Shown here piece by piece: positions 52,390 to 61,400 of a stretch of DNA of 64,000 nucleotides; within the stretch, counting starts at the first letter, position 1, and the number at the start of each line of letters is the position of its first letter. The notes under the pieces are model-generated. The model was given only the letters and a program-made list of their open reading frames with translations, was not told where the DNA came from and searched no databases. The DNA lies in NCBI RefSeq assembly GCF_030944405.1, contig NZ_CP132339.1, positions 4,960,001 through 5,024,000 on the forward strand, read 5' to 3'. Source of the stretch: Janthinobacterium sp. J1-1. GTDB taxonomy: Bacteria; Pseudomonadota; Gammaproteobacteria; Burkholderiales; Burkholderiaceae_D. The position numbers were made by a program, and so were the translations under genes.

Positions 52390-54828
52390 ATGTCACGCTT
52401 TCGCTTTATCCCCGCCCCCTTGATCATGGCCATGGCCGTCGCCCTGGCGTTTGCACCGGTCGTCCAGGCCCAGGTCATCAGCGCCGCCACACCTTCCATC
52501 GAGATCCGCATCGCCGCCCAGCCGCTGGCGCAGGCGCTCGACGCGTTGGCGCGCCAGAGCCGGCTTGACCTGATGGTGCAGCCATCGCTGGTGGCCGGCA
52601 AGACGGCGCCCGCCGTGACGGGCCGCATGACGCCGCGCGACGCGCTCGAGCGCCTGCTGGCCGGCAGCGGCCTCGCGGCCGAGATCGAGGGCACGGCCGT
52701 CACGGTGCGTCCCCGGGGTCCCGAGCAGGCCGCCGAACAGACCATGGCCCCGGTAACCGTCAGCGCCGCGCCCGTGATCGGCGCCACCACCGAAGGCAGC
52801 GGCGCCTACACGACGCGCGCGGTTACCATCGGCAAGGGCGAACAGGCATTGAAAGATATACCGCAATCGGTCAGCGTGGTCACGCGCCAGCTGCTCGACG
52901 AGCAGAACCTGACCACCGTCTATGACACCCTGGCCAGCACCACCGGCATGACCATCCAGCAAAGCCCGCAGGGCGGAAAATATATTTATGCGCGCGGCTT
53001 CGACCTGACCACGGTGCAGTATGACGGCGTGCCGCTCAATCGCGGCATGTACGGCCGCGCCAGCAATTTCTCGGCCGGCACGGCCATTTACGACCGGGTG
53101 GAAGTGCTGCGCGGCGCAGCCGGCCTGCTGCAAGGCGCGGGCAATCCGGGCGGCGCCGTCAACCTGGTGCGCAAGCGCCCGCTGGCCGACAACGCCACCA
53201 CCGTGATCGCCAAGGCCGGCTCGTGGGACAGCTACGGCTTGCAGCTGGACGCCAGCCGCGTGCTGAACGACGCCGGCACCCTGCGCGGCCGCGTGGTGGC
53301 CGACTACGAAGACAAGCATTCCTTTATCGATTACGTGGAACGCCGCAGCCCGACCCTGTTCGCCACCCTGGAATACGACCTGTCGCCGCAAACCCAGGTC
53401 AACCTGGCCATGAGTTCCGAACAGGTCAAGGGCCTGCCCTTCCTGAACGGCCTGCCGCGCTACAGCAATGCGCGCGACCTGGACCTGCCGCGTTCCACCT
53501 TTCTCGGCGCGAGCTGGAACCGCCAGGATAACTCCAACCGCGGTGCCTACCTGGACCTGTCGCACCACTTCAACGACGACTGGACGCTCAAGGTCAGCAG
53601 CGCTTATGTCAAGGAAAAGAACGACATGAAGTATGCCGGCTCGGGCCTGGCCATCAACCCGCTCACCAACCGGGGCGCCTTGCGCGCGTCGACCACGGTG
53701 GCCGAGAACGAGCTGTCCGGCATCGACGCCAATATCACCGGCAAGTTCGACGCGATCGGGCGCCAGCATGAAGTGGTGTTTGGCGTCAACCATGCGCGCG
53801 CCACGGCCCGCACCGTATATGGCGTCAGCAGCAATTACCATACCTTCGACATCAACAACTTCAGCGCCGATTTTCCCGAGCCGACCGATGCCTTTATCAA
53901 CAGCAACCTGCGCGAAGCGCGGGTCGGCAGGTCGCGCGAAACCGGGGCTTACGGCACCGTGCGCATGCAACTGAGCGACCCGCTCAAGCTGATCGTCGGC
54001 GGCCGCCTGGGCTGGTCGCGCACCGTCTGGGATACCGACACCACCGGCCGCAGCCCGTCGGTGTCGACCACCAATCAGGGCGAACACGCCAAGCTGACGC
54101 CGTACGCGGGCCTGGTGTATGCCATCAATCCGCAATGGTCGGCCTACGCCAGCTATGCCGAGATTTTCTCGCCACAGTACGAACAGAAGGAATCGGGCGA
54201 GGCCCTGAAACCGCTGACGGGCGCGAATATTGAATTGGGCGTGAAGGGTGAACTGATGGACGGCCGCGTCAATACAGCGCTGGCGCTGTTCCGCGTTGAC
54301 CAGAAAAACCGCGCGCAGGAAGACTACAACAGCAGCGACACCTGCCGCAGCGACTACTACTGCTATATCGATACGGGCAAGGTGCGCAGCGAAGGCGTCG
54401 ACCTTGAACTAAGCGGCAAGCTGGCCACGGGCTGGAATGTGTTTTCCGGCTATACCTTCAACCGCACCAGATATGTGGCAGACGTCAACAGCGGCGGTCT
54501 GTCGTTCAACACCTACACGCCCAAGCACATGCTGCGCATCTGGAGCACGTACCAGCTGCGGGGCGCGCTGCGCGATGTCACCTTGGGCGGCGGCGTCAAC
54601 AGCCAGAGTTCGAGCTACCGGACGGTGGGCCTGCTGACGGCCGATGTGAGCGGGCGCGCGGTGTGGAACGCCATGCTCAAGTACCAGATCAATCCGCGCT
54701 GGTCGGCCACCCTGAACGTCAACAATGTATTCGACAAGCGCTACTACAGCACCCTGTCGAGCTTTGTAAACGCCAACTACTATGGCGACCCGCGCAATGT
54801 GGTGCTGACACTGCGCGGTTCACTGTAA
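52390..54828 (+). CDS. TonB-dependent siderophore receptor with signalling domain
   Basis: The 812-residue protein has a signal peptide (cleavage after VVQAQ, about residue 28). The STN signalling domain lies at about 35-115 (QPLAQALDALARQSRLDLMV). A plug domain (LKDIPQSVSVVTRQ, YIYARGFDLTTVQYDG, VEVLRGAAGLLQGAGNPGG) and a 22-strand barrel complete it. STN is the hallmark of receptors that signal through FecR/FecI, encoded just upstream. It imports a ferric siderophore of unknown type, as in FpvA/FoxA-like proteins. GGAG lies 5 bp before ATG 52390. Confidence 0.94.
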   Translation: MSRFRFIPAPLIMAMAVALAFAPVVQAQVISAATPSIEIRIAAQPLAQALDALARQSRLDLMVQPSLVAGKTAPAVTGRMTPRDALERLLAGSGLAAEIEGTAVTVRPRGPEQAAEQTMAPVTVSAAPVIGATTEGSGAYTTRAVTIGKGEQALKDIPQSVSVVTRQLLDEQNLTTVYDTLASTTGMTIQQSPQGGKYIYARGFDLTTVQYDGVPLNRGMYGRASNFSAGTAIYDRVEVLRGAAGLLQGAGNPGGAVNLVRKRPLADNATTVIAKAGSWDSYGLQLDASRVLNDAGTLRGRVVADYEDKHSFIDYVERRSPTLFATLEYDLSPQTQVNLAMSSEQVKGLPFLNGLPRYSNARDLDLPRSTFLGASWNRQDNSNRGAYLDLSHHFNDDWTLKVSSAYVKEKNDMKYAGSGLAINPLTNRGALRASTTVAENELSGIDANITGKFDAIGRQHEVVFGVNHARATARTVYGVSSNYHTFDINNFSADFPEPTDAFINSNLREARVGRSRETGAYGTVRMQLSDPLKLIVGGRLGWSRTVWDTDTTGRSPSVSTTNQGEHAKLTPYAGLVYAINPQWSAYASYAEIFSPQYEQKESGEALKPLTGANIELGVKGELMDGRVNTALALFRVDQKNRAQEDYNSSDTCRSDYYCYIDTGKVRSEGVDLELSGKLATGWNVFSGYTFNRTRYVADVNSGGLSFNTYTPKHMLRIWSTYQLRGALRDVTLGGGVNSQSSSYRTVGLLTADVSGRAVWNAMLKYQINPRWSATLNVNNVFDKRYYSTLSSFVNANYYGDPRNVVLTLRGSL

Positions 54829-54831
54829 AAC

Positions 54832-56052
54832 TTACCTGGCCGGCGCCTCGTAATGGAGCTTGAGCACCAGTCCATTGTGATCGTCGGCCAGGTAGATGTC
54901 GCCGTCCTGGCCCTGCTTGACATCGACCGGTGCGCCCCTGCCCTGCTTGCCCTTGCGCTCCCAGCCGCCGATCAGCTCGACCGACTTGCCCAGCGGCGCG
55001 CCGGCAGCATCGGGCAATAGCGCCACCAGGCGGTGGCCGTTGGCACGGTAGCCGTGGTAGCCGATGATCAGGCTGTTTTTATAGGTGGCCGGGAAGCGGC
55101 TGGCCGTATAAAAGGTCATGCCCAGCGGCGCGGCGTGACCGGGCAGCAGGCGCTGTGGCGCCGTGTATTTGGCGGCGCAATCGGTCTTCGGGTATTCGGG
55201 GCTGGCGACATTGCTGTCGTAGCAGTAGGGCCAGCCGTAATGCTGGCCGGCCTTGATCAGGTTCAGTTCTTCATGCGGCAGGTTCTCGTCGCTTTTCAGC
55301 TGCGGCATGGCGGCCTGGATCGCGTCGCGCGCATTTTCCGCCTGCCACAGGGCGCCGGTGGCCGGGTGAAACGCCAGCGCCATCGAATTGCGCAAGCCGT
55401 GCGCATGGGTGCTCCAGCTGGTGACCGTGCCGGCCGGCCAGGCCATCTTGTATTCGCGGATGGCGCCCAGCGCTTCCTTGCCTTCGGCCGTGGCGCACGG
55501 TTTGCCCGCGTCCGGCGCCTTGCCGTCCTTGCCTTCGCAATGGTCGGTGCTGGACCCCACGTTGACATACAGGTCGCCTGCGGGACTGAAGCGCATGGTG
55601 GTCAAGAGATGCAGGCCCAGGCCCGGCAGGCCCGGCGTTTTCGCGGTGCCGCCGATCACGTCGGTGAGGGAGGCCGGGTCGCGCAGGTCGAAGCGGAAGA
55701 TGCGCCCCACCACGCCCACGTAGACCATGCCGTCCGGCCCCTGCACGATGCCGTTCGGGCGATCGAGCTTGTCGAGCAGCAGCTTGCGTTCGAACTTGCC
55801 ACCGGCCTGGCGCTTGAGCAGCCACAGCTTGCCCTGGTTCGCCGTCCAGCCGGCCATGTCGGTGACCAGCACGTCGCCATTGGTCAGCGGCAGCACGCCA
55901 CGCGGAAATTTCATGCCGTCGCCCAGCACGCCGACGCAAAAGCCGGCCGGCGTGGTGACGTTCAGGCGGGGCAAGCCGTCACACAGGTCGGCCGCCATGG
56001 CGGGTGCCGCCAGGGAGCTGAGCAGCGCGGCAACGAGTATCTTCTTATTCAT
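54832..56052 (-). CDS. exported PQQ-type sugar dehydrogenase-like protein
   Basis: The 406-residue protein has a signal peptide (APAMAA, about residue 21) and a six-bladed propeller of the soluble glucose/sorbosone dehydrogenase family: FPRGVLPLTNGDVLVTD, RPNGIVQGPDGMVYVG, HAHGLRNSMALAFHP, PHEELNLIKAGQHYGWPYCYD and DGDIYLADDHNGLVLKL. The HAHGLRN and GQHYGWP blocks line the PQQ site in relatives. It probably oxidises sugars in the periplasm, although many members have no known substrate. The start overlaps the upstream TatD gene by 8 bp. Confidence 0.86.
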   Translation of the reverse strand: MNKKILVAALLSSLAAPAMAADLCDGLPRLNVTTPAGFCVGVLGDGMKFPRGVLPLTNGDVLVTDMAGWTANQGKLWLLKRQAGGKFERKLLLDKLDRPNGIVQGPDGMVYVGVVGRIFRFDLRDPASLTDVIGGTAKTPGLPGLGLHLLTTMRFSPAGDLYVNVGSSTDHCEGKDGKAPDAGKPCATAEGKEALGAIREYKMAWPAGTVTSWSTHAHGLRNSMALAFHPATGALWQAENARDAIQAAMPQLKSDENLPHEELNLIKAGQHYGWPYCYDSNVASPEYPKTDCAAKYTAPQRLLPGHAAPLGMTFYTASRFPATYKNSLIIGYHGYRANGHRLVALLPDAAGAPLGKSVELIGGWERKGKQGRGAPVDVKQGQDGDIYLADDHNGLVLKLHYEAPAR

Positions 56053-56857
56053 GTGGGCTTTCCATCAAGGGTAGACGCGGCATCACCGCGCGGGCGTTGG
56101 CGCTGGTCTGCGCCGCCACGTCGGCAAGGTCGATGCCGCGCAGTTCGGCCAGCACGGCGCCGATGCGGGGCAGCTGTTCCGGGCTGTTGCGGCCAGGGTG
56201 GATCCAGGCAGGGGAAATATCGGGCGCATCGGTTTCCAGCACGATGGAACTCAAGGGCAAATCGGTGGCCATGCGGCGTATCTGCAAGGCGCGCGTAAAC
56301 GTCATGGCGCCGCCGAAGCCGAGCTTGAAACCGAGGTCGATATAGCCCTGCGCCTGTTGAAAACTGCCGTTGAAGGCGTGCGCGATGCCGCCGTTCGGGC
56401 GGATCTGGCGCGCATGTTTCAGGACGATGTCCTGCGAACGGCGCACATGGGCCAGCACCGGCAGGTCGAAATCACGCGCGATTTTCAGCTGCTCGCGCAG
56501 GAAGTGTTCCTGCTTGGCGCGCATGGCCGGTTCCGCCAGCATGGGAATAAAGAAATCCAGGCCGATCTCGCCGATGGCGACAAAGCGCGGGTCCGTCATC
56601 GCCACGGCCACAGCCTCGCGCAGCGCCAGCAGATCGTCCTCGGTGGCGTGCGGCACGTAGATCGGGTGGATGCCCAGCGCATAGCAGCCGTTGGGCGCGC
56701 CGTGCGCCAGCTCGCGCACGATGGAAAAATTCGCCTTTTCGACGGCGGGAATGACGATCATGGCCACGCCCAGTTCCCCGGCGCGCTGCGCCACCGGCAG
56801 CGATTCGTTACCGAATTCGTGGGCGTCCAGGTGGCAGTGCGTATCGATCCACAGCAT
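56045..56857 (-). CDS. TatD-family metal-dependent DNase
   Basis: The 270-residue protein has the TatD TIM-barrel motifs: HxH in IDTHCHLDAHE, a metal-bridging Glu in IGEIGLDFF, His in VLAHVRRSQD, His in GIAHAFNGS, and Asp in LETDAPD. TatD proteins are cytoplasmic magnesium-dependent exonucleases used in DNA repair and stress. The usual motif ETDSP reads ETDAP here. It overlaps the downstream sugar dehydrogenase-like gene by 8 bp and follows lolD by 9 bp, so it is the fourth gene of a five-gene run. Confidence 0.92.
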   Translation of the reverse strand: MLWIDTHCHLDAHEFGNESLPVAQRAGELGVAMIVIPAVEKANFSIVRELAHGAPNGCYALGIHPIYVPHATEDDLLALREAVAVAMTDPRFVAIGEIGLDFFIPMLAEPAMRAKQEHFLREQLKIARDFDLPVLAHVRRSQDIVLKHARQIRPNGGIAHAFNGSFQQAQGYIDLGFKLGFGGAMTFTRALQIRRMATDLPLSSIVLETDAPDISPAWIHPGRNSPEQLPRIGAVLAELRGIDLADVAAQTSANARAVMPRLPLMESPHE

Positions 56858-56866
56858 GGCGAGACC

Positions 56867-57592
56867 TCAGTACTGGTAGGGTTGCAGCCCTTCGTCGGTC
56901 AGGCGCAGCACGCGGTCGCAGCGCCTGGCCAGTTCGATATCGTGGGTAACGATGACGAAAGCCGTGCCCAGGGTGCGCGACAGTTCCAGCATCAGGTCAA
57001 AAATCTGTTCAGCCGTGGCGTGATCGAGATTGCCGGTCGGTTCGTCGGCCAGCACGCAGGCCGGCTGCGTGACGAGGGCGCGGGCCAGGGCCACGCGCTG
57101 GCGCTCGCCGCCCGACAGTTCGCCGGGCGTGTGCGTGACGCGCTTGGCCAGGTTGACGCGCGCCAGGATCTGCTGCGCCAGGTCGGTGGCCGGCGCGCGC
57201 TTCATGCGCCGTATCATCAAAGGCATGGCGACGTTGTCCAGCGCCGAAAATTCCGGCAGCAGATGGTGGAACTGGTAGACAAAACCGAGCGAGGCATTGC
57301 GCAAGTCGCCGCGCGCCTTTTCGCTGAGGGTGGCGAAGTCTTTCCCCAGCAAGGTGACGCTGCCGGTGGTCGGCGTATCGAGGCCGCCCAGCAGGTGCAG
57401 CAGGGTCGACTTGCCGGAACCGGAAGCGCCGACGATGGCCACGCGCTCGCCGCGATGGATGTCGATATCGATGCCGGCCAGTACCTGCACCTTGTAGCTG
57501 CCCTGGGTGAAAGTCTTGCCCAGGCCACGGCAGGACAGCACGGCGGCGGTGGTGGATGTGGCGGCGTTTTTATTCAGATCGGTCATGGTCAT
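56867..57592 (-). CDS. lolD: lipoprotein-releasing ABC transporter ATPase LolD
   Basis: The 241-residue ATPase has Walker [18 protein letters not shown], signature [15 protein letters not shown], Walker [12 protein letters not shown] and the LolD/MacB-type Q-loop region [20 protein letters not shown]. With the two permeases encoded directly upstream it drives release of outer-membrane lipoproteins from the inner membrane to LolA. It begins 10 bp after the second permease gene. Confidence 0.95.
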   Translation of the reverse strand: MTMTDLNKNAATSTTAAVLSCRGLGKTFTQGSYKVQVLAGIDIDIHRGERVAIVGASGSGKSTLLHLLGGLDTPTTGSVTLLGKDFATLSEKARGDLRNASLGFVYQFHHLLPEFSALDNVAMPLMIRRMKRAPATDLAQQILARVNLAKRVTHTPGELSGGERQRVALARALVTQPACVLADEPTGNLDHATAEQIFDLMLELSRTLGTAFVIVTHDIELARRCDRVLRLTDEGLQPYQY

Positions 57593-57602
57593 GGTCTAAT
57601 GA

Positions 57603-58862
57603 TTATTCGTAGCGCAGGGCTTCGGCCGGCTTCACGCGCGCGGCCCACCAGCTTGGATACAGGGTCGCCAGAAAGGCGAGGATCACGGCCAGCACGCCGA
57701 TTCTGGTGACGTCGGGCCAGCGCAGGTCGGACGGCACGGTGCTGATGAAATAGATGTCCTTGGACAGGAACTGCACGCCCAGCAGGTGTTCGATAAACGG
57801 CACGATGACGTCGATATTCATCGCCACCAGCACGCCGCCGCCAACGCCGAGAATGGTGCCGAGAATGCCGACCAAAGCGCCCTGGATCATGAAGATTTTC
57901 ATGATGGAGCCAGGCGAGGCGCCCAGGGTGCGCAGGATGGCGATATCGGCCTGCTTGTCGGTCACCGTCATCACCAGGGTCGACACCAGGTTGAAGGCGG
58001 CCACCGCGATGATCAGGGTCAGGATAATGAACATCATGCGCTTTTCGGTCTGCACGGCGGCAAACCAGTTGGCGTTCAATTGCGACCAGTCGCGCAGGCG
58101 CAGGTCGCCCGGCATGGATTTTTTCAGTTCTGCCGCCACCTGCGGCGCGCGGTTCATGTCGACCAGGCGCAGGCGCAGGCCGGACGGGCCTTCCAGGCGC
58201 AGCAGCCGCTGGCCGTCCTCGATATTGATGAACGCCAGGCCGGCGTCGAATTCGTTGTGGCCGGCCTGGAAGATCCCGCTGACGGTAAAACTGCGCATGC
58301 GCGGCAGCACGCCGGCCGGCGTGACCTGGCCCTGGGCCAGCATCAGCGTGACTTTTTCGCCGAGATTGACGCGCAGCGCGCGCGCCAGCTCGATGCCCAG
58401 CACGATATTGTAGGTGCCCGGCTGCAGCGCCTTGAAGCTGCCCATGCGCGTCTGGCCGGCCACGTCGGACACGTTCGGTTCTTCTTCCGGCAGCACGCCG
58501 CGCACAATGGCCGGGCGCAGCGCATCGTCGCGCAGCAGCATGCCCTGGGTTTCGACGAAAGGCGCCGCGCCCTTGACGGCTGGATTCTTGAAGGCCTGGG
58601 CCTTTTCCGCGCGCCAGTCGGGCATGCTGCCGCTGTTGTCGAATACCTCGACGTGGGCCAGCACCGACAGCATGCGGTCGGTGACTTCCTTCTGGAAGCC
58701 GTTCATCACCGACAGCACGACGATCAGCGCCGCCACGCCCAGGCCGATGCCGGCCATGGAAATGAGCGAGATAAACGAGATAAAACTGTTGCGGCCACTG
58801 CGCTTGCCGGCCCGCGTGTAGCGCAGGCCGACCAGCCATTCAAAAGGCAAATTCTTTAACAT
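57603..58862 (-). CDS. lipoprotein-releasing permease LolC/LolE (copy 2)
   Basis: The 419-residue permease has one N-terminal helix (about 27-50), a large periplasmic domain (about 50-265) and three C-terminal helices, the MacB/FtsX layout of LolC and LolE. Family motifs include RSGRNSFISFIS, NGFQKEVTDR, ADIAILRTLGASP and a closing RVKPAEALRYE. It should pair with LolD and extract lipoproteins. It is closely similar along its whole length to the permease encoded just upstream, so the two look like a duplication. Which equals LolC or LolE cannot be decided by eye. Confidence 0.93.
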   Translation of the reverse strand: MLKNLPFEWLVGLRYTRAGKRSGRNSFISFISLISMAGIGLGVAALIVVLSVMNGFQKEVTDRMLSVLAHVEVFDNSGSMPDWRAEKAQAFKNPAVKGAAPFVETQGMLLRDDALRPAIVRGVLPEEEPNVSDVAGQTRMGSFKALQPGTYNIVLGIELARALRVNLGEKVTLMLAQGQVTPAGVLPRMRSFTVSGIFQAGHNEFDAGLAFINIEDGQRLLRLEGPSGLRLRLVDMNRAPQVAAELKKSMPGDLRLRDWSQLNANWFAAVQTEKRMMFIILTLIIAVAAFNLVSTLVMTVTDKQADIAILRTLGASPGSIMKIFMIQGALVGILGTILGVGGGVLVAMNIDVIVPFIEHLLGVQFLSKDIYFISTVPSDLRWPDVTRIGVLAVILAFLATLYPSWWAARVKPAEALRYE

Positions 58863-58899
58863 TCTTGTGCTTCCGGCGGATTTAATCGGTATTTCGTTT

Positions 58900-60177
58900 T
58901 TACTCGTAGCGCAGCGCTTCGGCCGGCTTCACGCGCGCCGCGCGCCAGCTCGGATAGATGGTCGCCACCAGCGCCAGGCCAAAGGCGATCAGGCCGATCT
59001 GCGCCACGTCCAGCCAGTGCAGGTCGGACGGCACGGCGCTGATCTGGTAGATCTCTTTCGAGATGAAGTGCAGGCCGAAAATGCCTTCGATAAAGGGCAC
59101 GATCACGCCCACGTTCAGCGCCAGCAGCACGCCGCCGGCCACGCCCAGGGCGCTGCCCAAGAGGCCCACCAGCGCACCCTGGATCATGAAGATCTTCATG
59201 ATGGAAAACGGCGAGGCGCCCAGGGTGCGCAGGATCGCGATATCGGCCTGCTTGTCGGTGACCGACATCACCAGGGTCGAGACCAGGTTGAAGGCGGCCA
59301 CCGCGATGATCATGCTGAGAATAATGAACATCATGTTCTTCTGGCTTTGCACCAGCGCGTACCAGCTGGCACTGGCGCGCGACCAGTCGCGCATCCACAA
59401 TTCGCCCGGCATCGAGGCCTTGAGTTCCCGCGCCACCTGCGGCGCCTGGTTCATGTCATGCAGGCGCAGACGCAGGCCGGACGGGCCGTCGAGCATCAGC
59501 AGCTGTTCGGCGTCCTGCATGTTGACAAACGCCAGGCTGGCGTCGAGTTCATTGTGGCCCGCCTCAAAAATGCCCGAGACCTTCAGCGCCCGCATGCGCG
59601 GCATGACCATGCTGTTGAGGGAATCGCCGGCGCGCGGTTCGCGTTCCAGCATCAGGGTCACGTTCTGGCCCACCGTGACGCCCAGCGCCTTGGCCAGGTC
59701 GATGCCCAGCACGATATGGTAGGAGTCCGGCGTCAGGGACGCGAACTGGCCCTCTTTCATCTGCCCTGCCACGCTGGAGACCTTGGCTTCCTGCTGCGGC
59801 AGCACGCCACGCACCACGGACGGGCGCATGGTTTCGTCGTTGAGCAGCATGCCCTGGGTTTCCACGAACGGTGCGACGGCCTTGACTTGCGGGTTGGCGT
59901 AGGCGGCCTTTTCCTGCTCCTGCCAGTTCGGCATGGCGCCGCGCGTGTCGAACACTTCCACGTGGGCCAGCACCGACATCAGGCGGTCGGTGACTTCCTT
60001 CTGGAAGCCGTTCATGACGGACAGCACGACGATCAGCGCCGCCACGCCCAGCGCGATGCCGGCCACGGAAATCATGGAGATAAAGGAAATGAAACTGTTA
60101 CGACCGCTGCGTTTGCCGGCGCGCGTGTAGCGCACGCCGACCTGCCACTCGTAAGGAAATTGTTTGATGATGCTCAT
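58900..60177 (-). CDS. lipoprotein-releasing permease LolC/LolE (copy 1)
   Basis: The 425-residue protein has the same LolC/E layout as copy 2: one N-terminal helix, a periplasmic domain and three C-terminal helices, ending RVKPAEALRYE. The periplasmic domain is a few residues longer and differs most near residues 140-190. ATG 60177 (MSIIKQFPYEW) aligns with the start of copy 2. Longer in-frame starts up to 60330 add unrelated residues that run into the divergent promoter. It is the first gene of the run lolC/E, lolC/E, lolD, tatD, sugar dehydrogenase. Confidence 0.93.
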   Translation of the reverse strand: MSIIKQFPYEWQVGVRYTRAGKRSGRNSFISFISMISVAGIALGVAALIVVLSVMNGFQKEVTDRLMSVLAHVEVFDTRGAMPNWQEQEKAAYANPQVKAVAPFVETQGMLLNDETMRPSVVRGVLPQQEAKVSSVAGQMKEGQFASLTPDSYHIVLGIDLAKALGVTVGQNVTLMLEREPRAGDSLNSMVMPRMRALKVSGIFEAGHNELDASLAFVNMQDAEQLLMLDGPSGLRLRLHDMNQAPQVARELKASMPGELWMRDWSRASASWYALVQSQKNMMFIILSMIIAVAAFNLVSTLVMSVTDKQADIAILRTLGASPFSIMKIFMIQGALVGLLGSALGVAGGVLLALNVGVIVPFIEGIFGLHFISKEIYQISAVPSDLHWLDVAQIGLIAFGLALVATIYPSWRAARVKPAEALRYE

Positions 60178-60347
60178 TTGATACTTATGCGCTCCCGCGA
60201 CAACGATGATAGGCGAGCGCGCAGTGTGCCACATAATCATCATTTCATGCGTGAAACACGCCACGCTGGCGTCAGATAGATAGGCAAGATCCCACGGAAG
60301 GCGCCGTATCCTGTTCGCACCTGGCCACAATGGCCTACAATCTCGGC

Positions 60348-61400
60348 ATGAATCAACTTACCCTCGTTCTTCCCTATGCCCTGCCGCATTCAGCGCTGGC
60401 CGGCGACCTGATCAAGGCGCTGCAGACTCCGGCGCTGGCGGCGCTGATATCGCGCACGTCGACCTCCACCTTGCATGAGTTTGACGGCACCACCCGCTTG
60501 CTGCCGCACGAAGCCTGGCTGGCGCATGCGCTCGAACTGGCGCCGCCGGCCGGCAGCGATGACGCCGCGGCACCGTTTGCGGCGGCGGCCATGCGCGGCT
60601 TTGGCCTGACGCCGGAGCCTGGTGCGCGCTATTTCCTGATCCACCCCGTGCATATTGAAATTACGCGCAAGCACCTGACGATGGACGACTTGCGCCAGCT
60701 GCAACTGAGCGAGGCCGACAGCCGCACCCTGTTCGAGCTGGCCCGGCCCTATTTCGACGAGCTGGGCCAGCCCCTGTATTACGGCGACGCCCATACCTGG
60801 TTCATGCGCGCCGATGGCTGGACCGATCTGCGCTGCGCATCACCGGACGCGGCCGCCAGCCAGAACCTGGCCGACTGGATGCCCGAGGGCGAGCATGCGC
60901 GCGCCTCGCGCCGGCTGCAAAATGAAGTGCAGATGCTGTGGCATGAACACCCGGTCAACGCCGCGCGCGAGGCGCGCGGCCTGAAAACCATCAATGGCTA
61001 CTGGTTGTGGGGCGCGAACGACGCCAAGGCCAGAGCGCCTGCCTGCGCCGACGCCCTGCATGTGAGCGCCGCGCCCGGCTGGCTGTCGGCGCTGGCCGAA
61101 CCGTCGCGGCGCGATGCCGCCCCGGCCAGCATCATCGCCGGCCAGTCCGATGCGCTGGTGGTGTATGCCGGCCTGGTCGAATCGGCCATGGCGCAGGACT
61201 GGGGCACCTGGCTGGCGCAGCTGCAGGAACTGGAGCAGCACTGGTTTGCGCCGCTGCTGGCGGCCATCAAGGAAGGCCGCCTGGGCCAGTTGCGCCTGGT
61301 GCTGAGCCACCGCGACGCCTGGCTGGACTGCGCCACCAGCAAGAATGCGCAGCGCAAATTCTGGCGCGCCCACACCCTGAACACATTGAGCTCATCATGA
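60348..61400 (+). CDS. RpfE-type conserved protein upstream of recJ
   Basis: The 350-residue cytoplasmic protein is of the kind annotated as RpfE or as a phosphoglycerate-mutase-like regulator, which in Xanthomonas also lies beside recJ. Visible features are ARYFLIHPVHIEITRKHL near residue 95, YFDELGQPLYYGDAHTWFMR near 140, and NGYWLWG near 215. No catalytic site can be assigned, and the biochemical role is unknown. ATG 60348 is preferred to ATG 60330, but both are possible. Its stop overlaps the recJ start (ATGA), a strong sign of coupling. Confidence 0.8.
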   Translation: MNQLTLVLPYALPHSALAGDLIKALQTPALAALISRTSTSTLHEFDGTTRLLPHEAWLAHALELAPPAGSDDAAAPFAAAAMRGFGLTPEPGARYFLIHPVHIEITRKHLTMDDLRQLQLSEADSRTLFELARPYFDELGQPLYYGDAHTWFMRADGWTDLRCASPDAAASQNLADWMPEGEHARASRRLQNEVQMLWHEHPVNAAREARGLKTINGYWLWGANDAKARAPACADALHVSAAPGWLSALAEPSRRDAAPASIIAGQSDALVVYAGLVESAMAQDWGTWLAQLQELEQHWFAPLLAAIKEGRLGQLRLVLSHRDAWLDCATSKNAQRKFWRAHTLNTLSSS

